From Phytoseiulus persimilis (lineage: Eukaryota > Arthropoda > Arachnida > Mesostigmata > Phytoseiidae), in NCBI GenBank assembly GCA_037576195.1, contig CM075102.1:18472745-18536744 (forward strand): 64,000 nt of DNA, in the 5' to 3' direction. The notes under the pieces were generated by a model. The model was not told where the DNA came from and made no database searches. It saw nothing but the letters and a program-made list of their open reading frames with translations. The position numbers and the translations under genes were made by a program. Positions 13,001-25,822 of the stretch are shown here, one piece after another; position 1 is the stretch's first letter, and the number at the start of each line of letters is the position of its first letter.

Positions 13001-14590
13001 GACGAAGACAATCTGAAAAGTGGACCAGCGCTAATCTCGAAGAGAATTCTACCTTCGTTGCCACCCGCTAAGCCTCCGCTCGGCGACGTCATGGCTGACA
13101 CCGCATTCGCGACTTGCGTCCAGTCCTTGACGTCACGCTTCACGTTAGCAACTCAGGATAAGGAAGACAAGGACGATGCTCTTCCGGCGGTGCCTCCACC
13201 GATGAACGCGACGCTGAGGAGCATCTCCAAGATCAGCCAGATCACAAGTGCAGCAAATCCTCTGAAACCCAACCGCGGCGTCGAGGAAATGAACAAGGTA
13301 TGATTCTATTCTTAGTCAGCTCACAATCGATCCGACGACGGATCGCTCATTCAAGGGAGCTAATAGATGTGGACGATGAATACGTGCGAGACGTGCGAGG
13401 GGCACAGCTTTGAGCGAACCCAGGCTTGGGTCAAAGTTTGAGAGGCAGTGAGCTGATTCCGGATCGGAAGTTGTGCATCGATGGCGGCATCGAGTCTGCG
13501 GATGCAAATGCCGGCGAGACAACGCGTGGAGAAGGGTTGAAGCTTGGGGATAGAATGGTACGAGAAACGTTCGAGGAGGGACGCCTCGAGAACTGCATTG
13601 AAAGCGACGGGTACGGCGGCGGCTGTCCAACGGAGTGGAAACAACGTCGAGGCGCAGCCAGCGGTCTCCGAGCTCTGGGTCCGCTTGTACCCTCACGAAC
13701 TTCTACCCGCCAGCTCAAGCTGTTGATTCAAACTAGCCCAGCTCTGCTTGGGAGCTTCTCAGGGAGTTGCTGTTTCCCGACACAAACTTCATCCCACTTG
13801 ACGTCTCGTGCTGATACCGATGATTCGTAACAGGAAGAGACGGATAGATCCCCGTAGTCGACCGACGAGCTGAGAGACTCTTCGCTGACGCTGGAGATTA
13901 GAGCGGACGCAGTGTCTCACCTAGTCTTTGATCCAATTTCAGGCGAACGCTGGCAACGGCCCACATTTCTCGCTCAGCACCGACCAACAGCAAAAGCACA
14001 ACGGAGGCGACAAGAAGGACCCACCGTCGCCCCCTCTACGTGATTACTCCCCAATCACTACGCCGAGCAAGGAATCTCCCTTATCGCCGCTGAACGCGCT
14101 GTCGCCCCAACTGGCCCAGGTGAAGCGTCAAGATTCAAACTCGAGCCTCGCCAGCGACGGCGGGATACCTTTCGCCAACGAGAACGTCGGCACCATCAAG
14201 CAGAAACCACCTCATCCACCCACGCCTGATTACGAAACACCTTCTGCTCTACAACAGCAGCCACAGCATCAGCAGAACTCTTTTGTTAATGTGGGTGGTG
14301 GCGGTGGCGGCGGCAACAACCAAAAAAGCTCCTCATTCGATTCATGCACGTTGCCACGGCGGGGTGTTGCCAAGCCGCAAGTGGAACAGGGAACCCTGAA
14401 GAAGAGTTTCGCGGATTCGCCCCTTTTGCGACGTAGTCAGTCAGCAAGAAACCGCGATAACGAAGCAACTCCGCCGCCGCCTCCTCCCGCGCCGTCAGGA
14501 GGACACAAAGTAACCGTGATCGACGACATCGAGCACATGCTGGCCAGCCTCACCGATCAGTTGGATGCAATGCTAGACCACACCGCCTGA
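10006..14590 (+). CDS. ckn: Caskin-type scaffold protein, 3' half (tandem SAM domains and C-terminal domain)
   Basis: Six exons read as one frame: 10006-10207, 10723-10872, 11493-11666, 12024-12249, 12838-13297 and 13943-14590 (stop TGA); intron phases agree at every junction. This gives about 619 residues of the protein. Exon 1 is a SAM domain (WLKNLHFEEYLPLF, then GITRPQHRRKLKQEI). Exon 2 and the start of exon 3 form a second SAM domain (LLWLKLLRLDQYAPAL, then GHQKKLMLAIKKVKGQKG). Exons 4-6 are low-complexity and proline-rich, with WRPKQFDQPHYEP and RPRGLVKPRPVAKV as in Caskin linkers. The last residues are the conserved acidic helix DDIEHMLASLTDQLDAML. Caskins are multidomain adaptors at neuronal synapses and axons; their SAM pairs polymerise, and insect Caskin acts with the Lar phosphatase. 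The ankyrin repeats and SH3 domain expected upstream were not found in this window, so the gene is partial or this is a SAM-only isoform. Family assignment is confident; the donor of exon 2 (gttcgt) is weak. Confidence 0.9.
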
Positions 14591-15790
14591 GAATACAATT
14601 GCTTAGGCTGGTAGCCAGACTAGTTCTGCATTTAACGGTCGATTACATTCATCATCATTTTAGTGGATTTTGTCCTCGACCCCATCATCGTCTCGCGGCA
14701 GATGATGCTCATCCTCATCTCCGCTTCTTGTTCCACGGCTTGCTGGCCTCTTCCCTCTGCTTCCGGCACAGAACCTCATATAAATGTTTTCGGGGCATTG
14801 GCTCAGGATAATTGTTTCGGTGCTGAATCTGTTCCTCGGTCTCCTCGAGACTCGGCGACCGAGTTCGCTGCTACGAATTTCCTCTCGCGTGGTCGAGGCT
14901 GACCCAGGGGCAGATCCTTAGCAGCGCCGTCTTTTTGAGTGGTTCCGCTTCCAGCTCGATTGTCGTCCCTCAAACACAGCAATCTATCTGATAGCTGTTT
15001 GATTGACTCATTCATCAGAGCCCACCACGAGCTAGACGGGAAGAATCAGGAGATCCAGGAAACTAGCGACCCCCCTCGGCGGTCGGGTCGCGGAGCGAAG
15101 CACAGGGCATATTGTTGTTGAATAACTTGGAGAGTATCATCATCTTTATTTTCACCACAACCAACGGTATCATTATCGTGATTGTCATTATCTTCACTAT
15201 TATCAGAAGTTAGTTGAACAGTTCTCGGATCGGGACTGGACACCTGCGGTGGCGGAGCACGGAACGGTGGTCGCCGTTCAGAGAAAGTGGTCTCTACATG
15301 GCTCAGGCACGTCACTCGAATCGTGCGCCTCAGAGTGTACAATCACGTGCGCATCGGGAGCGATTCAGGCACTTCGGAAACACGTTGGAACGAGTGCATA
15401 CAAATCTACTGGAGAGGTGATTGTGTGTGTGAGTGTGTTAGGGAAAACTCCGGGCCTCGAAGACCCTGAAGCGGTCTGGTGTCCGTTACTACAGCAGCTT
15501 TACGAAAAACAATGCACTGACTAAACCAATTTAGAGTTTCACATCCGGCTGACCCATTGAGTTGTGATAGGAATTGCGAGTTTCCTTTCCGCCTTCCTCC
15601 ATTCCGTGAACGACCGAGCCGCTGGACGGATCGTAGGCCGTTTGTTGTAGGATACCGTCGGGCGATTTACGACTCAGGTCCGTTCGAAATCCACCTCAGA
15701 TTCCCGGTTGATTGACCTTGCGGGATTTCCTCGAAAATTCGAATTCGTTCTTCTTGATCGTCCCTCCATCCTTCGTAATATCTCTGAATA

Positions 15791-15798
15791 TGTAAATA
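15791..15798 (+). promoter_or_regulatory. Pumilio-type element in the 3' UTR (TGTAAATA)
   Basis: The octamer TGTAAATA matches the Pumilio/PUF consensus UGUANAUA on the sense strand of the Caskin 3' UTR. PUF proteins repress or destabilise target mRNAs, and Pumilio acts on neuronal transcripts in flies. The same octamer occurs downstream of two other genes in this window. Binding is inferred from motif match only. Confidence 0.35.
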
Positions 15799-16560
15799 TA
15801 ATCGTAGTAATAACGTCTCGTCGATGTTCCCACTGTACCAAGACGGCAGAGAAACGAATCTTGATAATATATTAAAAGATCGATCCCTTCTTCCCCTGAT
15901 ACGTGATCTGCTGTTCGTCTGACGATTATATCTGTCGATCGATATTTATAAAATGATGATGATGATGATTCTCGGAGATGATTTGCGAAGGGAACGACTA
16001 CAAGAACAAAAGCGGCAACGAATGATATCGTGTTGTCAAGCTGTTGCTTGATGGTCGGTGTGTTTAGACTCAAAGTAGCGACAGTCAATCGGAGTCCTAG
16101 CAGAATCCATCGGAGTGTTTGAGGAAAGTCATAAATCGAATCAGAAGAGGAAGGGGGGGGGGGACGATTAATCTCGATTGGCTCGATGAGGTGATTTTTT
16201 CGAGTTAATACGATTTATTTGAGTTATTTCTCTGATTCTGTCTGGACTGGAAATACCTTAGACTCGTCGGAGAAAAAGCTTCCCTGAGACATGAGACTGT
16301 ACATAACGGGAAAAAGTGACGTCGAACAAAATAAGCCTCGACCTGTCGAGACGTCCGGCCGAGATTGTCTCAGCTCACAGGGTAGTTCTAGTGGAGATTC
16401 AGTTTCTATCCTTCTTTGAATTATTCTCAGTTTCCAGAAGAAGAACTCACATCTTTAGCGAGGCGAAATACCGGATGCAGTTTCAGGCAGCCTAGGTCGT
16501 GTTGGAACACTCACCTGTATAAATTATTGTACGTAGTTCGAGTATTATGTTGCTCCCTGT

Positions 16561-16566
16561 AATAAA
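16561..16566 (+). terminator. Polyadenylation signal AATAAA (Caskin-type gene)
   Basis: A canonical AATAAA lies about 1.97 kb past the Caskin stop codon, after a long AT-rich stretch, and is the first clear polyadenylation hexamer there. The assignment is positional. Confidence 0.4.
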
Positions 16567-16585
16567 CGATGAGCTCCAAGTCCAC

Positions 16586-19500
16586 GACTCTTCTTTTCAC
16601 CATCGAATGCACAGGGATGGGGATCGATACCGATGTTGTTTGCGACTTGGATGTAAGTTTCCGCGATGGGTTCTTGGAGGATTCCGTCCCGGTTAGTCAC
16701 GGTCGAGATAGTTCTCTCAAGGTTCGGAAATTCGCTAGTTTTAGAAGAGGGCTCTGTTCCGTCGACCCTGCATTCTCCTCACCAAAAAACCGACATCGAA
16801 TTTTGAGTAGCACCCAATTCGCTATCCCAAGAATTCGTCAACAACATTTGATCTTGCTGATATACACCACTGAACAGATGTGAGAACTTGCATGAATATT
16901 TCCCAATGAGACCACGGACTGGAGCACAGAGATGGGCTTCGAAAGCGATACCTCTCGATGTAAATCAAATTCCCATCCTCCTGTTCAAAGGATGGGAATG
17001 ATCTTTCGCTTCGCAATGCTTAGACTCTGCGAATCCATGATAAAACAACCATATCCATCAAACGTACACGTGTATCACACGAAAGCGATAGTGTTTAAGA
17101 TTTCTACTACCTCCACAACGGCGCACCCAGCTCGATTCGCGCTAGGGGTGAACCAGCAAAACTGCAACCCCCTCCCATCCCCGTTGAACCCACACGAAAA
17201 CTCGGTGACGAATCGGGAGAGATTCTAGGAGTTGGAGCCGAGGTCTTGTTCAATCAATGTTATGTCGATACTGTGAAGACTGCAACGACGAAGTCTGTTT
17301 CCTCTCGTTTCGTCTCCCTCAAGTCTCAGAAGCACTAATATGCGCAGCCATCCTTGGCTCATGATGATCATTAATAATGATCATCGCTTGGTCGGCTTCA
17401 GCTCCCTGAAAGACCTCTCACAGCTGGCACGGCGATGGTAGGAAGGATTTGCGTGGCAACACGCGGGTCCGGAAACATGCTCTAATCACCGCATTTGACG
17501 ATGAAGCAGAGCCGTTCCACCTGAATCGATACTCGCGCATGATCCCTGGCTTCGACCAAAATTTGACAGTCATTCATCTCATCATGAAGTCTCTCTGGTA
17601 GATCGAACTGGAACTCCGATTCCGCACTTTCTCAGCTCTCCGAGTCGCAGATTTGCGCCCCTCAAGATATAGAAATGCAAGTCCGCATTCGTGCCCCCAT
17701 CAGCCTTCTGGGGCAAAGTTCCAGTGCCTGAGATGAAGTGAATTTCTACTCCAGTGAAAGAGATTCACAGATCTTCATCTCTTCCGCCTTCCTCAGCGTC
17801 GCGCCCTCAACTTCTCTCGGGCAAGATTGCGTTGCCGGAACGAAATACAGGGTACGAATGTGGAGGAAAAAAACTGAGGTCTTACGTATCTCAGCCTTGC
17901 GCCTCCAACCTGCGCGCCCCACAAACTCTGCGCCTGGGTCACGTGCCCCCTCTTCTCATCGCCCCTTAACAAGCTACTGTGCCGGAAACTCCCCCTGGGA
18001 GAGGTTTTTGGGTTTGAGAATCTTGGTTTCAAAGGGACTACGGCATCCAATTGGCCTGGAGCCGCCTCAGCCTGATGAGTCGGGCCAGGAACTATATGCA
18101 CTGACCGGTTTGAGACACTCCGATTATCACACGAGGTTTGTTAAGAAATTTTAAGTTAATTTTAAAAGTTTTACGCGCGTGAAAACGACACACTTTGGGA
18201 GAGAAAATTTCCATGAGTGACCTCCGTACTCGTCTCACAGAGCTTGCACGTTTATGGGAGTCGCTCGAACCGGTTAATGCATCAAGCCTCTGGTTGTAGT
18301 GATGAGCCTGATGGGATCGCTTGGCCATTTATGGGCGTGCTACTCGGAAAATATTTTGTAAGTCGATGGGACGTCTGACACTGCTCATCACACCGGCTGG
18401 AGAAACTCCACTGCGAAAACAACTGCGAACGAAGTAGAGTCGGACGACGACACACAGAAGCTCCAACAAGAGAAAATCGACCAACGTAGTCGAAGTAATT
18501 TTCGGATTCGTGATTACAGCACTGTGGTGGAACGGCGACCGATTGACGAGAGGCTCCATGGAAGGTTTCCCTCATCTGACCGCTACGATACACCTCTTCT
18601 ATGGATAGGAATCACGAATGAGAACTTGAGGGCCACACTGCGCGCTGTTGCACCTGCACGACTGCTCAACGGATCAGCCCTTCGGCTGGACAAACTGTGA
18701 TGGCGCTTGAGTCGCATGTAATCTTGAGTTCCGAGGTGTTTCGTCAAGACTCCTCGAAGATGCTTCAATCGAGAAGGTCAGACGGTTCGGAACCACCCAA
18801 ATCCAGACTACTCGCCATCTCATCTCAGTCCAATGTGTGATCCGCTTCTTTGGCAACTGAGTTTCCAGTTTTGGAAGGGCTGAAGCAGCGAATCGGCGGG
18901 ATTTGCGCCAGAGAGGTTTTTGGGTGGAGTGAAATCAATACAAGGATCGGTAGATATTGAGTCTGTGTATGTATTCAGACATTCATTCTTGCATGTTCCT
19001 CGATACATGAGCAGCTGCAATCATCGAGTCGATATACACTGCCATACTCGCTTTTCATTCAGTCTCACATACTTCTTATCTCTCCTCACTCAATCATACA
19101 TTTCCATCAACGATTTCAAGGCCTTGTGGGTTTGCTGCCTAGATACTAGGGGAATTCAAATGTTTCTTTGATTATGCCTTTCATCGCCGTTGGGCCTGCT
19201 TCGTCATCCGTGAACACCCCTTTCGCAAACGGCGAGGCAAGCCACATATCGAATATTTCCTCAACGAACTATCAGAAGTGCGTTTCCCGTGAAAATCTAC
19301 CCGAGCTCACGACTCAGCTCCCAGAAAGGAAACCTGAAGAGAATGGTCAGACCCACTTCACTGGCGGATTTCTGTAGCGTTTCATGGTAGATCACTGCGA
19401 CCGATTTTCAGATTCTTACAGCTTCCTCTAAAAAGCATCCGGCTTCTTTCTAGTGAATGTCTTATGGAGTATTCCCTCCAAACGTCCATCACAAATGGAA

Positions 19501-20457
19501 GCATCCGAAGCGAAAGACTTATGCGGCGGGAATACAGAAGAAAACAGAACACGCCATGCGGCCCATTTCCGGACTCATCAATCGCGACAACTGCCTACAG
19601 TATCAATCAAGAAAAAACTCGACTGGAAACTTCGTCTGAACTCTGGGATGAGCTTAATGGATTTCATTTGTAGCTTTTATCGTTCCTCCTATACAATATC
19701 ATATTCATTCAACAATCGTTGCTCCGGTATTTTCCCAAGTGACTTCCCGACATCTGTTCAAATCTTTCCTCTTTAAGGCGAGGCACAACCCGACCGTACC
19801 AAACAATGGCTCTGGAACACTGTGTACTTTACTCGCGGACACAAACGATATTGACCGAATAGGAGCTCGGCTTCTGCCCGACAGCGAGTTGCGCTCCGCA
19901 AATCAAAGGCACTTCCAAAAATTGGAATCGCTGTGGCAAGACCTTTTACTGGGCCCAGACGAGGAGAGGAGAACTGACGAATATTGCGCATCGAATACGA
20001 TGTCTGCCAAATGAGCCATCTATCCGATAACAAATTCGCGCTGATCATACATGAACACAGGAACGCTCGAGACGATCGAATCCTAACATCGAGATTTTCG
20101 GGAGTGAGAACAAATTCGAGGAAGTCGAGGTGGCAAAGCTTATATCTTGCCGCGTTTCGCTTTGAACGCGTTTGGACGATCACACAGATGTCCTTTTCAC
20201 AGATCGTTCCCCCGCTTTCGCTTGCGGGGAGGGGCCTTGGGGAAAGATGGGAGGGGCCCGGAACCGCCAACTATAAAGTAGATTAATTAATGCCCCGGGA
20301 GAGCCTTCAACCCAAGGTACACACCCCCATAAAACAAAATCAGTCTCTCTGTACTTTACATTCTGGGAGCGGACCCCGGCAAGCAACAACGAGGCTCATT
20401 GCAGCAGACAAGCTCAGTCAACCAAACATACCGCCGACAGATGTCGTTCACACACAA
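16586..20457. other. Intergenic; no gene recognised
   Basis: This is the gap between the convergent 3' ends of the Caskin-type gene (+) and OTUD5 (-). Open frames such as 17738-18154 (+) and 20270-19773 (-) show no family resemblance and no supporting splice sites. A perfect 23-bp palindrome lies at 17363-17385. The part nearest 20457 probably includes the OTUD5 3' UTR, but I found no clear polyadenylation hexamer on the minus strand there. Confidence 0.5.
17363..17385. repeat. Perfect 23-bp palindrome
   Basis: The arms gatgatcatta and taatgatcatc are exact reverse complements around a single central base. The sequence lies in intergenic DNA with no adjacent repeat copies, so it does not look like part of a transposon end. 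Confidence 0.7.
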
Positions 20458-23400
20458 TCACTCATTACTGTATTGCATAGACGATCCTTGTTTTGAAGTT
20501 GATGCTCCTTGCTGCTCGTTGCTGCAGCCGGCCGAGGGTTCCCAGCTGTTGTCTTGAGTTTGCTTCTTCAAGTGACGAAAATACTCTTCCTGCGATTCCG
20601 CGAGGACACGAGCGAGGACTCCGTCGTCGTAATCCTCCAATCCTGTGGAACAGCGAGTTTTTTTTTAGATGCAGGACGATAACGATTGGAGAACGGAGCC
20701 AGAAAATAATGCGGGATATCTTTCTCGCTGGGTTATAACTTATGACCCATGGTTCCCCTGACTTCGTCATCGACATTCGCGAGAGGATGCTTGCGAGAGG
20801 AAGACACGCAAAACTTGAGCCCTTGTCTTGGACTGAAGCTTCGGAGGAATCGGAGAACTCACCGAACATTTCTGGGGGAAAGTTATTGACGTAGGAAGCT
20901 CCCGTCGGTTCCGAGGGATCCGGGTGATCTTTGGAACTGCATGGTTTGGGACTGTATCTGGAACTACACGGGGGGTCCTCGCGAACCGTTGACAGTCTGG
21001 GTGAATTTCGAGGAGACGTTTTCGCCGCGCTTTGGGAACTGCCCTGAGTACTGCAGCCGACCTTGGGTGAGACTCGACCACTTCTAGGTGACGACGAACC
21101 TCTCGGACTCTCTCCGCCGCTTGTCGCTCCTCGTTGACGCTTGCGATTACGTTTCTCGTTCTCCCGCAAGTACTCCAGGTAGCTTTCCTGAGCGACTTGC
21201 TGTTCTAATGCTTCATTCGTTGCCTCGTAGTCCGATGCTATCAACTTGTCTTTCAGCATCTGACGCTCTAGTTCTGTCTGCTCCGACGCCCTGAGCGCGT
21301 CTAGGAGCTGGTTCTTGTCGGCGGCACCGGGTTGGTAGCCGGGGAGGCCAAGCCCAACGCCAATCGTTGCTTTGTAAGGATCAATGATCGAATTATAGTG
21401 AACGCCTCGATGGTAGCTCAGTCTAATTGGGTCAAGACCGCTCTTATATTCGAAAATGTTGATGGGTTCTGCGAAAGGATAAAGTCTTGGTCAGGTCCGA
21501 GGCTTTTCGGGGTCGAAGTGTCACACGGAAGTCTCCATTGAATCTGGGATCGTGATTTCGGATGAGGATGAATTCCGATTCAAGAAAATCATGAATGAAG
21601 AAGGAGATATGGATTCGATGGGGGTTGCCGCACTCGGGACTGGGAACTCACGCTCGGAGTAGCAGTAGACTTCTATTGGCCTGTTGAACATCTCGGATAA
21701 GGCGTGCATTTCGAGGTGGTTGCCGTGCGCGTGCGCTCGACGTTTCCGTGCAACGTAGCTATCGAACGGTTCCGTCATGTACTGTGAGAAATAATCTGCG
21801 TTCTTTGTGATGTAATCCATACACCGCTGGCGGATGACATCGTGCATCTCCTGATCGCCATACACCTGATCGGCCACTGCTCTGAAGAGACACGCGCCGT
21901 CTTCGTTCATTTTCTTGATGACGAAGCCCTTCTTCTGCTTGAGTATTTTCTCGAAGCACTTCTCTTTCTGCAATGGAGAACTGTCTTAGAGGCATGCACT
22001 TCAATGAGAGTGGAGGCCAAGACTCGGCGCGGCAACGGCATAGAATCCGGAATCATCGTTAAGGAAAACAAAGAGTCTGGCGACAAACCTCGATGATCTC
22101 GCGCTCACTCAGAAGGTCTCTGTCTTGCCGATCGTATTCGTCTCCAGAGTTGTAAGCTGAATTTTCATTTTCAGAGGGTCCCGGCGCGACCTCTTCCAGA
22201 GGACTCAGGGCGGGTAGAGGCAGGGGGGACGGAGGAGCCTCAGAAGGTCCGGGTTGGCACATGGAGGAAGATTGAGGTGACGCCAAGGAAGCTCGTTTTC
22301 TATGGACGGAACATACAGACCTTCTTAGAAAGTGGATTTCTCAGGCGGCATACAACGCCACTCTCTGGAATGAGGAGTCGGATTTCCCCGACATTTAGAC
22401 TCTGTTTCTTGCGGTGGAAATGGTGGTCGTGGCCAGCGATACGTTTCTCCAGCACGAGCTCGTTTTTATTTTTCGGCAGTGATCGAGGAAACACTCCGAG
22501 AAATTCAGCACAAGGACGCGAAACGATTCCGATCAAGATCGAATTCCTATACATATGAAACTTCCGTCGTTCGGAACATCAACAGGTATGATGGCTCAAG
22601 TCACAACCGCTATCTAACCTATGATGTCAGAGAGGATTGGCATGGTCGGAGGAAATCCGGACTGGACATGGGAAGCTCGCGTTCGTCTGAATATCAGACT
22701 TCGATTCAATGGGAGCGGGCCGTCAGTCATACCGTTCATTCTCTTAGATATCGAGAAATATCTATAGGAACTCTCATGGGATTGAAGGGCCGATATCATT
22801 TAATGCGGGATAGACTCTGAATTGTGGATGCCAATTTGGAAACACCCGTTGAAACCGAGACTCATTGCTGAAATTAGCGACCTGCCCGAACTCCTAGACC
22901 GATACCTGACACAGCCAGACGAAGATTGTTGCAGGAGGCTAGTGTATGCTCACTCAGATTAGGTATCGAAAACAGCTCATGGGACAACTGTATAGTTCTT
23001 GAGCTAATCTCGAGTTTGCGGAGGGATAGTGTGAATTCCATGGAGCGAGCCGGTTCTGATGTGAGTGAAAACTTTAGGGTGAAGCAGCCAGTTTCAGTTC
23101 CGCACGGGGCCTGCCAAGCAACGATCACCAGTTCAACTCGCTAACTACGAATAACGAGTCAACTCTACGTAGCAACGCGACGTCACTACAAAATGGCAGC
23201 ATGGATGTCGGGCGAACCGATCCGGTGACTTCCACTCGCAACACGCGCTGGAGGAACAAACATTTGGAACACACAATAGAGTTGACCATTCGTTTTTGGG
23301 GGCCCCACATCTGTCGAAGTGGAGGGAGGCCGCCAATGAGAGCTCACCTGTGTCGATGCGGTGAAGTTTTGTGCCGACGTTTTTGGCCCTGCGGTGATGG

Positions 23401-23499
23401 AGTGTCTCTGGAGGGCGACTCCTCTGGTTGTTGCTCAGGAGCACCTTCTTGAGGTGCCTGCGACGCGTCCTTTTTGGACAACTGAGGGCGAATCGTCAT
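20458..23499 (-). CDS. OTUD5: OTU-domain deubiquitinase OTUD5 (DUBA)
   Basis: Five minus-strand exons join in phase: 23499-23348, 22299-22089, 21967-21652, 21468-20863 and 20642-20458 (stop TGA), giving 488 residues. OTUD5 is a cysteine protease that trims K48- and K63-linked ubiquitin chains and regulates innate signalling, chromatin factors and development. The start MTIRP resembles the vertebrate start MTI-P. An NLS-like basic run ([15 protein letters not shown], residues ~37-51) spans the first junction. The motif AYNSGDEYD (about residue 108) corresponds to the vertebrate region holding the activating phosphoserine. The OTU domain follows: DGACLFRAV gives Asp144 and Cys147, and SYHRGVHYN gives the catalytic His (about 250) in the next exon. 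A helix [19 protein letters not shown] and a C-terminal ubiquitin-interacting-like segment ([20 protein letters not shown]) match the family. All triad positions are present, so the enzyme should be active. Length is shorter than the human protein (571) because the N-terminal low-complexity part is shorter. Confidence 0.93.
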
Positions 23500-23680
23500 A
23501 GTGATGTCACCCAAGGATCCGAGTTTGACTTGACAATCTCGACGATCGCGAAGCGTCCGAAACCTCACAATTGATCGGTGATCGAGGTGCAACTCTCGCA
23601 CTGGGTAACTTTGTTATCGGGTTCGAAATCGATGTTAACGTCGTATTACTATCGTGTGTACTTCTGCAGCCAGCAAATGG

Positions 23681-23692
23681 CTCAAGATGGCG
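23681..23692 (+). promoter_or_regulatory. YY1-like site upstream of OTUD5
   Basis: The sequence tcaagatggcgg, followed by cc, matches the AAGATGGCGGC consensus of YY1/Pho, often found at TATA-less start sites of housekeeping genes. It lies about 185 bp upstream of the OTUD5 start codon. Because it also contains an ATG on the plus strand, a divergent transcript is possible, but I see no recognisable protein there. Confidence 0.4.
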
Positions 23693-23699
23693 GCCCTTT

Positions 23700-25608
23700 C
23701 GAGTCAGACTACCAGCTGGTTTTGGATCGCGCTGCTGCACGAATGTTTGTTTACGGCTTCAGTTTCGTCTGCTCCTTTATCGGGATACCAAGCTTCTCTT
23801 ACCCTTCTCTTCACTCAGTGGTTCGGCTCGGATGACAGTTCGATTCATGTGCGGTTGCGAACGTAGTGATACATTGGAGATCGCTCTCCGACATCGAGTA
23901 CGATCGTACATCCAACAGCCGTGAAGCAGAGCTCAGTTCACGCTGGTCTGTTTGGAAATCGCTGACCTAGCATTCATCTTCGTCCGCTTTGTCACCCTGT
24001 CGAGCCTTACCCGGATCCGCCATGCGCGAAGATATCGGCGCGCCAATTGTCTTCGCGCATCGCAGCAGTAGCATCGTTTTCCGCCCCTCACCCCAAAACG
24101 GCCTCGGTCCCCGCCAAGAGAGAAATCGAGATTTTGTCGAGATATCAGGGATTCTTTGAGATCGAGGCGATGGCTCGCCATTTCCCCAACTCCGAACCGA
24201 TCTCCGTCCGATCCCAGTGCCTGGGACCCGTATCGAATCCTACGCGAATGAGGTCGATCGGCTGACAGATTCCTATTCCCATGAACATACCGAACTCTGA
24301 AAGTCTGCCCATGGGGAGCATCCAGTCTCTTTACGAGGAACGACTGCAATCCAGTCGACACTGTTGATCTATCTTGGGAAAGGCTTCACGTGGCATGCTG
24401 GTCGAGCTCCATCCGGAAGCGTTCTGAGCTTGTCTCATTCGACATTTGGGGTCTGCAGCGCAGCTTGGATCGTGAATCTCTGGGTAGTGTGCTCCTTGGG
24501 GACGTTTCCGGTTCGAGAGGCATATATGAGATGTGACGGCTATCAGAATACAGCGATACCTCGTATAGTACGGCTTCGATTGGTACAAATTCGCCATAGT
24601 ACGGTTTTTTCTCCCAAAATGCGCCACTGTGTTTCAACAATGCCCCGTTTTCTACGGTTCCGAATAGTTCGGTTGAAGACGGAACGGACCAACCGTACTG
24701 TGCGGGGTATTCCTGTACTACGACCCACTTCTTCTCCGATTCCGGGAAACGGACGGAAAATGTCCGGCTTAGATATCTTGCAATTTTCGGTCCCCGATCA
24801 ACATTCCAATGCAGTTTCCGGAGCTTCTGCACATCTCCCGAGCTCGATTTCGCGGAGCAAATGATTACTCATCGTGCCGAATCTTCAATGCATTTGTACA
24901 ACCAACGGCAGTGAACGCGGTTCATGGCACATGGATCTGTCTGTCTGTGAACTCCGTCTAACTTTGAGCCCAACGGTCGTTCCGAACTTTTCACTCCATA
25001 ACCCATCTGCTTGGCGTCGGCATGGCATGGAGCGAGTCCGGAATGAATCGAAAACTCGAGAACCGAATGAAGTCTTGGTTGGAAGAGGGAGAAAACACGA
25101 TGATGACGTTCCCTCGACGCCACACAGAGAGACGTGGTTGACTGATGGGAATTCTCCTCATCTAGAATGAACTGATGCAAGAAGCAAGCTCACACTCAGA
25201 ATCACTCGCACTGGGGTTTCTCGAAACCCGTCGCTGATCCGCTCGCAACAAATTTACGAAAAAACTCATCTTCAGTCTCTTGAAGACCTAGCTCACAAAG
25301 CCGAGCGATTTGCGCCTGAGAGTTTGCGGCTTCATAAAACGCCAAACGTGTGTACATTCAGATTTTTTCCAATACATAGAGGAGAGAAAAAACGCCCAGC
25401 GTCTCCGCGAGGACACCTGGCCAGTTAGTGCCAACTTAACTCTCTCCTCTGCCTATTGGTGTCTCGGAGTTCAGGAGAGTGTTTTCCTGTGCGCAGCCCT
25501 CCCAGAGCACTCAAGATCTTCCTTTGTCGAAGGTTCAGAAACTTTTTCTTCAGTGTTCCTCCGCGTCTTTGGACGCATCATGTTGGCTCCGGCTACTCGG
25601 GTCGTTCC
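23700..25608. other. Intergenic; no gene recognised
   Basis: This is upstream of OTUD5. Opposed open frames at 24364-24864 (+) and 24832-24386 (-) overlap each other and show short repeated words such as tagtacgg, which suggests low-complexity sequence rather than exons. I see no RNA gene or transposon protein. Confidence 0.4.
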
Positions 25609-25822
25609 TCATCGATTGTTGATCATGTTGAAGCCGCCGGTGCTATCCAACGTTGCCATTGTTGGCGCCGTTGAAGACATTAATTCTCTGTCAGGATACA
25701 TTCGATCTTTCTCGTGGTTCACTTCCACTCTTCTTCCGAGCCCATCATCTGCCGCATCAATCCCGGTAAACTGCTCGCTGGAAGGTGTTCCCGAGGCTCC
25801 CGATGCACGTCCCATTCCAGGA
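25609..25822 (-). CDS. Possible terminal exon of an unrecognised minus-strand gene
   Basis: After a plausible acceptor (cacacag, minus strand) a 71-codon frame runs to a TGA at 25609. Its translation is hydrophilic and balanced (for example GMGRASGASGTPSSEQF and DRMYPDRELMSSTAP), like an acidic-basic C-terminal tail, and it does not resemble any family I know. No upstream exon could be joined: the nearest segment flanked by splice-like sites (about 26010-26095) is closed in all three frames. A 187-codon plus-strand frame (25310-25873) overlaps it, and at most one of the two can be real. Confidence 0.2.

Larger units (their letters stand above)
14591..16585 (+). other. Probable long 3' UTR of the Caskin-type gene
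   Basis: After the TGA at 14590 there is no coding frame of note. The sequence becomes AT-rich, with runs of ATT/ATG from 15120 to 16560, a GATGAT microsatellite near 15953-15969 and a G tract at about 16153-16163. It ends with AATAAA at 16561-16566. A minus-strand open frame (16088-15696) is low-complexity and is treated as chance. The UTR extent is inferred from the polyadenylation signal only. Confidence 0.45.

Noticed and set aside
15696-16088. 130-codon minus-strand frame with a hydrophobic start
   Set aside because: It sits in AT-rich presumed 3' UTR and is dominated by Tyr/Ile/Ser runs from simple sequence.
19773-20270. 165-codon minus-strand open frame just past OTUD5
   Set aside because: It lies where the OTUD5 3' UTR should be and shows no domain or splice support.
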